DNA from: Catenulispora sp. EB89
Lineage (GTDB): Bacteria; Actinomycetota; Actinomycetes; Streptomycetales; Catenulisporaceae
Length of the DNA: 64,000 nucleotides
Direction of reading: 5' to 3'
Assembly: GCF_041261445.1 (NCBI RefSeq)
Contig: NZ_JBGCCU010000017.1
Coordinates: 62,001-126,000, forward strand
Shown here: positions 55,371 through 63,328 of the stretch, piece after piece
How positions within the stretch are numbered: position 1 is the stretch's first letter
Layout of the letters: each line of letters begins with the position of its first letter
Program-made: the position numbers and the translations under genes
Notes under the pieces: model-generated
Told to the model about the DNA's origin: nothing
Databases searched by the model: none
The model's input: the letters and a program-made list of their open reading frames with translations, nothing else

Positions 55371-56321
55371 ATGACCGAGAACTGGCAGCAGGAACCGGCA
55401 CCGCGGCTGTCCACCCCGCGTGATCGCGGTGAATCGGGGCCGGGTTCGATCCCGGCGCCCTACACAGGGCAGTCCCAGCCCTATATTGCACAGCCTTATA
55501 TAGCGCAGCCCTATACCCAGCAGTCCTATACGCAGCAGCCGTATACGCAGCAGCCGTATATCGACACCACCGACGACACCATCGACGTCATGTCGACGAT
55601 CATGGTCGCGGTCGGCACCGTCCAGCGCCGCGCGGCCCGCCCTCCGGAGATCGGCACCGTCGAGGAGGCGGAGCGCATCCTCGGCTACGCCGTCGACTCT
55701 CTCGACGCGGACTCCAACCTCTACTCCTTCGGCACGGTGACCGACGGCGCCGTCTGCCTGATCCCCGACGAGGGCCGCTGGGCCGTCTTCTTCGCCGACG
55801 GCGGCCTGCGCCGCTACGCGGGCGTCTTCGACGACCCCGTCCAGGCCGCCGTCCACTTCGCCGGCGTCCTCCTGCTCGCCGCCGCCGAACGCGGAGCGCT
55901 CCCCAAGCACGCCGGCCCGTCGGCCCTCCCCGGCCGCTCCAGCGACCCCCTGGCCGAAATGCTCGCCGGCCCTCCGATCACCCCTTTGGCCGGCGATCCG
56001 CCGACCACCCTCTACACCGACCAGCGCCTCATGATCCTGACCCCGGGCACCGAGGTGGACCGCTTCGGCGACCAGATGGGCAACACCGTCTACGCGGCCC
56101 GCACCAGGTACCCGCACCGGTCTCTGCCTCCGGACTACATAGACCGGCCGTACCGGGTCTACAGAGTGCGCGACCCTCTGCGTGCGCTCACCGGCACCGC
56201 GATCCCATGGTTCGGGCAGCCCGGAGGCGGTATGGCGTACCTGTTGCCGCGCCCTATAAGAGACCTCCTGCATGAGGGCGCTCTAGTAGAAATCGCCTCC
56301 GCGACCCTCGCTCCCTCCTGA
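55371..56321 (+). CDS. TNT-domain protein (putative NAD glycohydrolase)
   Basis: This is a 316-residue protein in three parts: a Gln/Pro/Tyr pentapeptide-repeat N-terminus (about 36-65), a small alpha/beta domain (about 85-180) with AVCLIPDEGRWAVFFAD, and a C-terminal TNT domain (about 215-312). The TNT domain has GTEVDRFGDQ, RSLPPDY, YRVYRVRDPL and PWFGQPGGG, as in the tuberculosis necrotizing toxin NADase family. No signal peptide or WXG/ESX-type module is seen. ATG 55371 was chosen as the first Met after the preceding gene; its ribosome-binding site is weak. No adjacent immunity gene is recognised. Confidence 0.8.
   Translation: MTENWQQEPAPRLSTPRDRGESGPGSIPAPYTGQSQPYIAQPYIAQPYTQQSYTQQPYTQQPYIDTTDDTIDVMSTIMVAVGTVQRRAARPPEIGTVEEAERILGYAVDSLDADSNLYSFGTVTDGAVCLIPDEGRWAVFFADGGLRRYAGVFDDPVQAAVHFAGVLLLAAAERGALPKHAGPSALPGRSSDPLAEMLAGPPITPLAGDPPTTLYTDQRLMILTPGTEVDRFGDQMGNTVYAARTRYPHRSLPPDYIDRPYRVYRVRDPLRALTGTAIPWFGQPGGGMAYLLPRPIRDLLHEGALVEIASATLAPS
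55476..55565. repeat. 15-bp tandem repeats encoding QPY(I/T)(A/Q) pentapeptides
   Basis: Six 15-bp units encode QPYIA, QPYIA, QPYTQ, QSYTQ, QPYTQ and QPYID near the N-terminus of the TNT protein. They are unusually AT-rich (tata) for this genome. Confidence 0.85.
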
Positions 56322-56461
56322 GGTTCGCACTTGAGATTCGCTCCGGCGTTCGCTCTGAGATTCGCTGTAAGGCTGTAAGCATTTCTCGACAGCGCGTCGG
56401 GAACGCGCGACACTGGTCACGCGTTCCCAGTTAAAGATGTAATACGTGTCGAGGTGACGCT

Positions 56462-57406
56462 GTGTCCTCTTCGCTCTCCGATCGTCGTACCGCCGCCCGG
56501 TTCCGGTCCGACCGCAACCTCAGCGCGCGGATGCTGTCGGTGATGGTCCTGCTGGCAGCCGTCTACGGCGGCGCCATTTTCCTGATGATCCGGTTCCTGG
56601 GCCGCGCCTGGCCGCTCGGGCTCGCCGTGGTCGTCGCCTTCGCAACGTTCCAGGTGCTCACCTCCGGCAAGATCGCGATGCGCACCATGGGCGCCCGTGT
56701 CGTGACCGCCGAGGAGGAGCCGGAGCTGCACGCCGTGGTCGACCGCCTCTGCGCGCTGGCCGGGATGAAGAAGCCGGCCATCGCGGTGGCCGAGTCCCGG
56801 GTGCCGAACGCCTGCGCGGTCGGCCGCTCCAAGGGCGACTCGACGCTGTGCGTGACCCGCGGGCTGCTCGACACGCTGGACCCGCCGGAGCTCGAAGGCG
56901 TCATCGCGCACGAGCTGTCGCACGTCCAGCACGGCGACGCCGCGGTGATGACCGTCGCCGCGTTCGTCGGCGTCCTGGCCGGCCTGGTCGCCCGCGTCGG
57001 CCTGCGCTTCATCTACATCGGCGGCCGGGCCCGCGGCCTGTGGCACATCATCGTCGCGGCCATCGGCCTGATCGCCCTGGCCGCCGCCACCTGGTTCGTC
57101 TCCCTGGTCCTGACGCGCTCGCTGTCCCGCTACCGCGAGTTCGCCGCCGACCGCTCCGCCGCGCAGCTCACCGGCAACCCCTCGGCCCTGGCCTCGGCGC
57201 TGACGAAGGTCGAGGCGAAGGTGCACGGCGGCGGCGGGATCCCGCAGACCGACCTGCGCAAGGCCGGCGCCCTGAACGCCTTCTACTTCGCCCCGGTCAC
57301 CTCGGCCAAGACCACGGCCCACCACCTGTTGTCGACGCACCCGACGACTCAGGCGCGGCTGGACCGGTTGGTGAGAATGTCGACGGAGATGTCAAAGAAC
57401 CGATAA
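56462..57406 (+). CDS. M48 family (HtpX-like) membrane zinc metalloprotease
   Basis: This is a 314-residue protein with membrane helices at about 25-45, 52-68, 162-180 and 190-212, the zinc site HELSH at 150-154 and the third ligand Glu in REFAADRSA near 222. HtpX proteases degrade misfolded membrane proteins. GTG 56462 has gaggtga just upstream. A strong hairpin follows the stop. Confidence 0.92.
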   Translation: MSSSLSDRRTAARFRSDRNLSARMLSVMVLLAAVYGGAIFLMIRFLGRAWPLGLAVVVAFATFQVLTSGKIAMRTMGARVVTAEEEPELHAVVDRLCALAGMKKPAIAVAESRVPNACAVGRSKGDSTLCVTRGLLDTLDPPELEGVIAHELSHVQHGDAAVMTVAAFVGVLAGLVARVGLRFIYIGGRARGLWHIIVAAIGLIALAAATWFVSLVLTRSLSRYREFAADRSAAQLTGNPSALASALTKVEAKVHGGGGIPQTDLRKAGALNAFYFAPVTSAKTTAHHLLSTHPTTQARLDRLVRMSTEMSKNR

Positions 57407-57426
57407 GGATTGGCTTCTCGGTCTGT

Positions 57427-57463
57427 GACGGCCGGGTCACGCCTCGCGGCGGGCCCGGCCGTC
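57427..57463 (+). terminator. hairpin terminator after the HtpX-like gene
   Basis: The arms at 57427-57436 (GACGGCCGGG) and 57454-57463 form a perfect 10-bp stem around a 17-nt loop, 20 bp after the stop. The rest of the gap to 57697 is relatively AT-rich. It holds TATGCT (57632-57637), a possible -10 for the globin gene, and no gene. Confidence 0.7.
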
Positions 57464-57697
57464 GGCGTTTCAGGTGTTTGCGACACATACGCGGCCCGCA
57501 TGATGCCCGTATGCAGCGGCGGAGGCCGGTCGTCGCAGCGCGCTCACACGCCCGCGGACCGTTGATTCCGGGCGCTCCAAGGTCACAGACTGATCAAATA
57601 CGAATGTTCGAGTCCTTTGATAAATGCCTGCTATGCTTCGCGAGTTTTCCGAGCAGCACCACCCCCTGACTTTGCAGGCATCGGAAGGATCCGCAGC

Positions 57698-58081
57698 ATG
57701 AGCGACAGCCAGATCCAGTCCCAGTGGGAGCGTGTCGGCGGGGAGGCGGCCGTCAAGGCCGTCCTGGACCGCTTCTACGAGGGCGTGCTGGAGGAGCCGC
57801 AGCTCGCCGGCTTCTTCGAGAACGTCGCGGTGGACGACATCAAGCCGCACCTGGCGGAGGTCCTGAAGGTCGTGCTCGGCGGCCCCGGTGCGCGCACCGA
57901 CATCGACCTGGCCGAGTACCTCACCGAGGCGCACTCCGACCTGGGCGTCTCGGAGTCCGACTACTCGCTGACCGGCCAGGTGCTGATGGACACGCTGAAG
58001 GAGTTCGACGTCCCGGCCGACATCGTCGAGACGATAGCCGGGGCGCTGGCGACCGTGCAGCCCTTCGTGGTGGCCGTGTAG
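57698..58081 (+). CDS. truncated haemoglobin
   Basis: This is a 127-residue group-I-like 2-on-2 globin with RVGGEAAVKAVLDRFYEGVL at the A/B helices (Tyr at the B10-like position), a phenylalanine-rich LAGFFENV and the proximal-His candidate in EAHSDLGV. Such globins bind O2 and NO and detoxify NO. ATG 57698 has ggaagga upstream. It is followed after 2 nt by a flavohaemoglobin-like gene, supporting a joint role in NO or oxygen chemistry. Confidence 0.85.
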   Translation: MSDSQIQSQWERVGGEAAVKAVLDRFYEGVLEEPQLAGFFENVAVDDIKPHLAEVLKVVLGGPGARTDIDLAEYLTEAHSDLGVSESDYSLTGQVLMDTLKEFDVPADIVETIAGALATVQPFVVAV

Positions 58082-58083
58082 CC

Positions 58084-59202
58084 GTGGTGGATCCGCACCT
58101 CCTGCGCACCTCCTGGGCGAAGGTCGCCCAGCACGGGGAGCAGGTGCCGTTGTTCTTCTACGGCCACCTGTTCCTCAGCCATCCCGAGGTGCGCTCGATG
58201 TTCCCGCCCTCGATGGCGGCACAGCGCGACCGCTTGGTCGCCGCCCTCGGAGCCGTCGTGGCCAACGTCGACAACCTCGACGCGGCCGTGCCGTTCCTGC
58301 AGGGCCTGGGCCGGGACCACCGCAAGTTCGCGGTGGAGCCCGGCCACTACCCGGCGGTCGGGGCCAGCCTGCTGGCCACCCTGGAGCAGTTCCTGGGCCC
58401 GGACTGGACGCCGGCGGTCGCCGAGTCCTGGACCGAGGCCTACGGCATCGTCGCCAAGGTGATGACCGACGCCGCCGCGGAGGCCGCCGAGAGCACCCCG
58501 CCGTGGTGGGAGGCCGAGGTGGTGGCGCACGAGATCCTGGGCGGCCGGCGCGACATCGCGCGGGTCACCATCGCCACCCGCCTGCCGTACCCCTACGTCG
58601 CCGGGCAGTCCATGACGCTGGAGACGGCGATGGCCCCGGCGCGCTGGCGCTTCTACACCCCGGCCAACCCGCCGCGCCAGGACGGCCTGATCGAACTGCA
58701 CATCAAGCTGATCGGGACGGTGTCGTGGCAGCTGGTCAACGTCATGGGCGTCGGCGACCGGCTGCGCCTGGGCCCGCCGGTGGGCCACCAGCTCACCCTG
58801 GCCTCCACCGCCCCGGGCACCGACCTGCTGATGATCGCCGGCAGCACCGGGCTGGCACCGCTGCGCGCGATCGTCGAGGACCTGGCCCGCACGCCCGACC
58901 ACGGGCGCCGGGTCACCCTCTTCTACGGCGCCCGCATCGCCAGCGACCTGTACGACCTGCCCCGCCTGGAACAGCTCACCGCGCGCCACGCCTGGCTCAC
59001 CGTGATCCCCGTGGTCTCCGACGACCACGCCTGGGAGGGCCGGCACGGCCTGGTCGGGGAGGCCGCGGCGGCCTACGGCAACTGGCCGGGGCACGAGGTC
59101 TTCATCGTCGGTTCGGCCGGCATGTGCGAGCACGCCGCGGCCCGCTTGAAGGAAGCGGGAGTGATCCCGGGGGCCATCCACCTGGAGGAGAGTCAGCCGT
59201 GA
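58084..59202 (+). CDS. flavohaemoglobin-like globin-reductase fusion
   Basis: This is a 372-residue protein. A globin domain (about 1-135) has Tyr in LFFYGHLF, Gln in MAAQRDRL and the proximal His in GRDHRKFAV. A ferredoxin-reductase-type FAD/NAD domain (about 150-372) follows, with the FAD motif RFYTPAN and the NAD loop GSTGLAP. The final family motif (usually CGP-like) reads GSAGM. It probably acts as an NO dioxygenase taking electrons from NAD(P)H. GTG 58084 follows the truncated globin stop by 2 nt. The end overlaps the next gene (GTGA). Confidence 0.88.
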   Translation: MVDPHLLRTSWAKVAQHGEQVPLFFYGHLFLSHPEVRSMFPPSMAAQRDRLVAALGAVVANVDNLDAAVPFLQGLGRDHRKFAVEPGHYPAVGASLLATLEQFLGPDWTPAVAESWTEAYGIVAKVMTDAAAEAAESTPPWWEAEVVAHEILGGRRDIARVTIATRLPYPYVAGQSMTLETAMAPARWRFYTPANPPRQDGLIELHIKLIGTVSWQLVNVMGVGDRLRLGPPVGHQLTLASTAPGTDLLMIAGSTGLAPLRAIVEDLARTPDHGRRVTLFYGARIASDLYDLPRLEQLTARHAWLTVIPVVSDDHAWEGRHGLVGEAAAAYGNWPGHEVFIVGSAGMCEHAAARLKEAGVIPGAIHLEESQP

Positions 59203-59969
59203 GCTTCAGCGAGTACGACGGCACGCCCGGCGGCACCGGAGCCCGGCGTCCGGAACGGCTCAGCGCCGAGCAGATCGACGCCTGGGAGTTCGCCCGGGCC
59301 GGCCTGACGCACCGCGGCTACGACGAGGAGGGTGTGCTCCGCTTCAAGCGGCGGGTGCTCGCCGAACTGCAGGCCGCCGCCCAGATCGAGTCCGAGCTGC
59401 GGCAGCGCAACGACGAGCTGACCAACCAGCTGCGCACCTCCTACGCCGGCAGCGACCCGGCCAACGGCGGCGCCGCGGCGGCACCGGCGGCCCCCTCGGC
59501 CTTCGCCCCGGAGCAGCGGGTGACCGCGGCCGCGGTGAACGCGATCGCGATGGCGCAGCGCCAGGCCGAAGAGCAGATCCGGGCCGCCGAGGAGTACGTC
59601 CGCAACGTCACGGAGTACGCCCGCAACCAGTACGCGGTCACGGTGAACGAGGGACACCGGCAGGGACTGCTCGCCGCGGAGTCGGCGTTCCAGCGGCGCA
59701 GCGAGCAGCTGTCCTCCAGCCTGAAGTCGCTGGAGCAGCAGCTGGAATTCCTCAAGGCGTTCGGTGTGGCCTTCGGCGTGCAGGTCGAGGGCGCGCTGGA
59801 GAAGGCCCGCGAGGAAGTGCACGGCATGATCAAGAACATCCACCAGGCCTTCGACGCGCTGAACCGGAACCCGCCGCAGGGCGCGGGGACCGCCCCGCAG
59901 GCCGGCATGCCCGGCATGGCGGGCGTCGGCGGTCCGTACTACGGCTCCGCGCTGCCGGGCGCCGTCTGA
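59199..59969 (+). CDS. DivIVA-like coiled-coil protein
   Basis: This is a 256-residue protein. An N-terminal segment (about 20-75; LSAEQIDAWEFARA, then GYDEEGVLRF) has the spacing of a DivIVA-type membrane-curvature domain. A long coiled coil with an AEEYVRNVTEYARNQ heptad pattern follows (about 115-230), then a Gly/Pro-rich tail. It is probably a cell-pole, septum or scaffold protein. GTG 59199 overlaps the globin-reductase stop. The functional link with the globin genes is unclear. Confidence 0.7.
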   Translation: MSFSEYDGTPGGTGARRPERLSAEQIDAWEFARAGLTHRGYDEEGVLRFKRRVLAELQAAAQIESELRQRNDELTNQLRTSYAGSDPANGGAAAAPAAPSAFAPEQRVTAAAVNAIAMAQRQAEEQIRAAEEYVRNVTEYARNQYAVTVNEGHRQGLLAAESAFQRRSEQLSSSLKSLEQQLEFLKAFGVAFGVQVEGALEKAREEVHGMIKNIHQAFDALNRNPPQGAGTAPQAGMPGMAGVGGPYYGSALPGAV

Positions 59970-59981
59970 CACCGGGCAGCT

Positions 59982-60037
59982 CGGGTCGGTGCGAGCCGGG
60001 TCGGTGCGGGTCGGGTCAGCGCGGGTCAGCGCGGGTC
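59982..60037. repeat. CGGGTC minisatellite
   Basis: Two 15-bp units (CGGGTCGGTGCGAGC-type, 59982-59996 and 59997-60011) are followed by two 10-bp CGGGTCAGCG units and a partial. They are flanked by a diverged direct repeat of about 35 bp (59945-59980 and 60047-60081). Confidence 0.7.
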
Positions 60038-60112
60038 CGAACCACGCTCCGCGCTGCCAGGTGCCTCCGACACTGGGCATCGCACGACCAGGCACGATCC
60101 CCGAGCCCTGCC

Positions 60113-60118
60113 TAGGCT
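60113..60118 (+). promoter_or_regulatory. -10 element, leaderless start of the dehydrogenase gene
   Basis: TAGGCT is followed by 7 nt and then ATG 60126. No ribosome-binding site is needed, and no clear -35 is seen. Confidence 0.5.
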
Positions 60119-60125
60119 GGGAGTC

Positions 60126-60932
60126 ATGACGACAAGGGTTGCCTTCCTGGGGCTCGGGGCCATGGGCGCCCCGATGGCGGCGCGGCTGGTCCGCGCCGGA
60201 TACGACGTGGCGGTGTGGAACCGGACCGCCGCCCGGGCCGAGCCGCTGGTCGCGCTCGGTGCGCGCGCCGCCGCCGATCCGGCCGAGGCGGTGGCCGGCG
60301 CGGAGTTCGTGGTGACGATGCTGGCCGATCCGGAGGCGGTGGCCACGGTGGTCGCGTCCTTCGCCGGCACGCTGCGGCCGGACGCGGTGCTGGTCGAGAT
60401 GTCCACGGCCGGACCGGAGAGCACCGCCCTGGTCAGGGATCTGATCCCGGACTCGGTCGGCATGGTCGACGCCCCGGTGATGGGCAGCGTGGACCGGGCC
60501 GCGGCCGGCACGCTGGCGGTGCTGGCCGGCGGCACGCCGGAGGACCTGGCCCGGACGGCCGAGCTGCTGAAGGTGTTCGGCAGCGTCACCGAATGCGGCG
60601 GGCCGGGCAGCGGCGCGGCGCGCAAGCTGGTGCTGATCAGCGGGATCGTCGCCGGGGTGACGGTGGTCGGCGAGGCGCTGGCGCTGGCCGAGCGGCTGGG
60701 GGTGCCGGACCCGCACGCGGTGCTGGAGGCCAGTCCGCTGGGCGGGCTGGTGGCCCGCGCCTTCGCCACCGGCGTCGACTTCTCCGCCGAGATGGCCGCG
60801 AAGGACCTGCGGCTGGCCGGCGAGCTGCTGGACCTGCCGGTGATGACCGCCGCGCGGCGGGCGCTGGAGTCCGCGCCGGATCAGAACGCCGACCTCGGCG
60901 AGGCGGTGCGGGCGCTCAACGAGAAGCGCTGA
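60126..60932 (+). CDS. NAD(P)-dependent beta-hydroxyacid dehydrogenase-like protein
   Basis: This is a 268-residue protein of the 3-hydroxyisobutyrate/6-phosphogluconate dehydrogenase superfamily. It has the Rossmann motif FLGLGAMGAPMA at about 7-18, a substrate-binding VDAPVMGSVDRA and the catalytic Lys in GSGAARKL near 160. The Asn usually four residues after that Lys is replaced by Ile (KLVLI), and the protein is about 20 residues short, so the activity may differ (imine reductase-like reactions are possible). ATG 60126 has a -10 at 7 nt. Confidence 0.83.
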   Translation: MTTRVAFLGLGAMGAPMAARLVRAGYDVAVWNRTAARAEPLVALGARAAADPAEAVAGAEFVVTMLADPEAVATVVASFAGTLRPDAVLVEMSTAGPESTALVRDLIPDSVGMVDAPVMGSVDRAAAGTLAVLAGGTPEDLARTAELLKVFGSVTECGGPGSGAARKLVLISGIVAGVTVVGEALALAERLGVPDPHAVLEASPLGGLVARAFATGVDFSAEMAAKDLRLAGELLDLPVMTAARRALESAPDQNADLGEAVRALNEKR

Positions 60933-61043
60933 TCCGATCCGGCTACGAGCACGGACCACGAACGGACTCCGAGCACGGAACCGAGCCGCCCCGAAACAGC
61001 GGCCCGGCTCCGTGCGCTCAGGGTGCGCCGTGTTTCCTTGTGC

Positions 61044-61901
61044 TCACTTGTCTTCGGCCACGGTCCCGACCGCGAGCAACGCCCGATACGGCAGCCGCAT
61101 GACGCCGTCCCCGTCGGTCATCTCGGCGGCGATCCTCAGGTAGTTCTCGCGGAACGCGGCGCGGACCTCAGGGGTCTGCGCCTGGTAGGTCCGGCCGGAC
61201 GGCCCGACGCCGGACCCCACCGAGATCCACCACTCCTCTGCCGTCGTCTGCTGGTCCCAGTCGATGACGCTGGTCGTGACGTCCTCCAGACCCACCTCGC
61301 GGAACAGCCCGGCGAGCCCTTCCTCGGTCCGCGGGTAGTCGTCGGCGAGGACCAGCGGCGGCATCTGCCGCGGGATCCAGCCCTGGGTCTCCGCTCCGGC
61401 GCGGGAGAAGACGCTCCGCCCGGCCGAGCGCTCCGCGGGCCACAACGTGAACGCCACGCGCCCGCCGGGCTTGGCGATGGTCCGCAGCGCCCGCATCGCG
61501 ACCTTCGGCCGCCCGAAGTGGTCGAGCACGAAGTTGCCGACCACGGCGTCGAACGTCGCCGGCTCGAACGGCAGGTCCGGCACGATCGCCAGCACGAACT
61601 CCGCCTCCGGCGCCTTCCCGCGCGCCAGGTCGAGCATCGAGGGCTCGGCGTCGACGGCGGTCACCGCCGCGCCGCGGGCGACGGCGGCCCGGGCGACGGT
61701 ACCGGTCCCGGTGCCGACGTCCAGCAGGGCGCTGCCGGCGGCCACCGCGGCGCCGTCGAGCAGAGCGGGGATCGTGTTCGCGCACATGGAGGCGTAGACG
61801 GCTTCGTAGCCGGCGCCGGAGTCGGCCCAGAGCACGCGCTCGGCCTCGTCGAAGGTCGGGGATGGTGTCGCGGAGGTCGAGGGATCTTCGGGCATGGACA
61901 C
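61044..61901 (-). CDS. class I SAM-dependent methyltransferase
   Basis: This is a 285-residue protein with a class I SAM fold: LLDVGTGTGTVA near 60-71, VDAEPSML and VGNFVLDHF. It resembles UbiE/small-molecule methyltransferases. The substrate is unknown. The start is GTG 61901, or ATG 61895 two codons in. TAGGCT (61912-61907) lies 5 nt before the GTG, favouring a leaderless GTG start. It is divergent from the RNA methyltransferase gene. Confidence 0.85.
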   Translation of the reverse strand: MSMPEDPSTSATPSPTFDEAERVLWADSGAGYEAVYASMCANTIPALLDGAAVAAGSALLDVGTGTGTVARAAVARGAAVTAVDAEPSMLDLARGKAPEAEFVLAIVPDLPFEPATFDAVVGNFVLDHFGRPKVAMRALRTIAKPGGRVAFTLWPAERSAGRSVFSRAGAETQGWIPRQMPPLVLADDYPRTEEGLAGLFREVGLEDVTTSVIDWDQQTTAEEWWISVGSGVGPSGRTYQAQTPEVRAAFRENYLRIAAEMTDGDGVMRLPYRALLAVGTVAEDK

Positions 61902-61905
61902 GCCG

Positions 61906-61912
61906 GTAGCCT
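61906..61912. promoter_or_regulatory. symmetric -10 shared by two divergent genes
   Basis: TAGCCTA reads as TAGCCT on the plus strand (7 nt before ATG 61919) and TAGGCT on the minus strand (5 nt before GTG 61901). One -10 region can therefore serve both directions, with leaderless transcripts on each side. Confidence 0.5.
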
Positions 61913-61918
61913 AGCGGG

Positions 61919-62743
61919 ATGCGCGCACACCAACGGGTGGCTTCCCGCAACGCCAGGTTCCAGCAATGGCAAACCCTGCTCACGAACCGCCAGAAGCGCC
62001 AGCGCGCGGGCCGCTTCCTCGTGCAGGGCGTCCGCCCCCTCACCCTGGCCGCCGAACAGGGCTGGCGCATCGAGGAGCTGCTGGTCGACGACGACCGCCG
62101 GCTGTCCCGCTGGGCCGAGGAGTTCATCGCGGCCACCGACGCCACCGCCGACGCCGAGGTGATCGCGCTCCCCGCCGACATGCTCGCCGAACTCGGCGAG
62201 AAGGACCAGGAGGCGGCCCCGGAACTGCTGGCCGTGGTGGCCATGCCCCCGGACGACCTGACCCGCGTCCCGATCACCGCCGACTTCCTCGGCGTCGCCT
62301 TCGACCGCCCCACCCAGCCCGGCAACCTCGGCACCCTGATCCGCTCCGCGGACGCCTTCGGCGCCGGCGGCGTCATCGTCACCGGCCACGCCGCCGACGT
62401 CTACGACCCGCGCACCGTGCGCGCCAGCACCGGCTCCCTGTTCGGCCTGCCGACGGTGCGCGCGGAGTCGCACCGCGACGTGCTGGACTGGCTGCGCGGA
62501 ACCGGCGTGACCGTCGTCGGCACCGACGAGGAAGGCGACACCGACATCGAGGACTACGACTTCTGCGCACCGACCCTGATCGTGGTCGGCAACGAGACCG
62601 TCGGCATGAGCAGCGGCTGGCGCGAGGCGTGCGACCGCGTGCTGAGCATCCCCATGCGCGGAACGGCGAGTTCACTGAACGCGGCCAACGCCGCCACGGT
62701 GGTTCTGTACGAAGCGGCGCGGCAGCGGCGGGCGGCGAAGTAG
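61919..62743 (+). CDS. TrmH/SpoU family RNA 2'-O-methyltransferase
   Basis: This is a 274-residue SPOUT methyltransferase. The N-terminal substrate-binding domain is about 1-110. The SPOUT motifs are DRPTQPGNLGTLIRSADAFG (motif 1, catalytic Asn/Arg), VGNETVGMS (motif 2) and IPMRGTASSLNAANAA (motif 3, knot). The target is probably rRNA or tRNA ribose; the site cannot be told. ATG 61919 gives MRAHQRVASRNARFQ, the usual type of start. Confidence 0.9.
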   Translation: MRAHQRVASRNARFQQWQTLLTNRQKRQRAGRFLVQGVRPLTLAAEQGWRIEELLVDDDRRLSRWAEEFIAATDATADAEVIALPADMLAELGEKDQEAAPELLAVVAMPPDDLTRVPITADFLGVAFDRPTQPGNLGTLIRSADAFGAGGVIVTGHAADVYDPRTVRASTGSLFGLPTVRAESHRDVLDWLRGTGVTVVGTDEEGDTDIEDYDFCAPTLIVVGNETVGMSSGWREACDRVLSIPMRGTASSLNAANAATVVLYEAARQRRAAK

Positions 62744-62819
62744 TTACGCCGATCGCGTCGTCGAAGGCTTCGAGCTCGGAGGCCGCGACGTTCCCATCGC
62801 GCGCGATCGTCGAGGCGGA

Positions 62820-62841
62820 CTACTCGTTCAGGACCGAGTAG
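62820..62841. terminator. small hairpin between convergent genes
   Basis: CTACTCG (62820-62826) and CGAGTAG (62835-62841) form a 7-bp stem with an 8-nt loop. It covers the end of the minus-strand hypothetical gene, 77 bp after the RNA methyltransferase stop. Confidence 0.4.
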
Positions 62842-63292
62842 AAGATCGGCTGGTGGGGAAGCCGCGGCGGATTTCGGCAAGCAGCGCGGCGACGTACCGG
62901 TCCTCAACCTCCTCGACGTGCCCGATGCCCTCGACATCCTCCACGAAGCCCGCCTCGGAAACGTAGGCCACGACCGCATCCCCGCCGCTGAGCAACCGCA
63001 ACACCGCGATGTTCGGGTGCGGGATGTCGGTGCACGCCTCAGCCGGTTCGACCATGGCGATGGCCGCCGCGATCGCCTCGGCCGTCAGCGGATACGACCT
63101 GCTCCCGCTCCGATGCCCGACCACCATCGCCACCGCCACGCCCGGGAGGTAGCCGCCGCGCACGTTCGCGCGCACCACGGCGCCGTCCGGCGTGAGCAGG
63201 CCCCACGCCGCCGGCTGCTCCCAGCCGAGGCGTGCTTCCATCGCGGCACGCGCGGCGTCGACCGCCTCGATCGTCTCCCAGCGTTCGGTCAC
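62828..63292 (-). CDS. hypothetical protein
   Basis: This is a 154-residue soluble protein with no recognised family. It begins with a helix (ERWETIEAVDAARAAMEARLGW), then shows alternating hydrophobic strands (WGLLTPDGAVVRANVRGGY) and an acidic stretch near the end (VEDVEGIGHVEEVEDRY). GTG 63292 is the start of the open frame. It is on the same strand as the amidohydrolase gene, 36 bp beyond that gene's stop, so they are probably co-transcribed. Confidence 0.6.
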   Translation of the reverse strand: MTERWETIEAVDAARAAMEARLGWEQPAAWGLLTPDGAVVRANVRGGYLPGVAVAMVVGHRSGSRSYPLTAEAIAAAIAMVEPAEACTDIPHPNIAVLRLLSGGDAVVAYVSEAGFVEDVEGIGHVEEVEDRYVAALLAEIRRGFPTSRSSTRS

Positions 63293-63328
63293 GCGGCCAG
63301 GCTACCGGCGCGGGGCGTCCAGACCGTT

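Noticed and set aside
59982..60037. CRISPR array
   Set aside because: The units are 10-15 bp, directly abutting and without unique spacers, so this is a minisatellite. No cas genes are present anywhere in the window.
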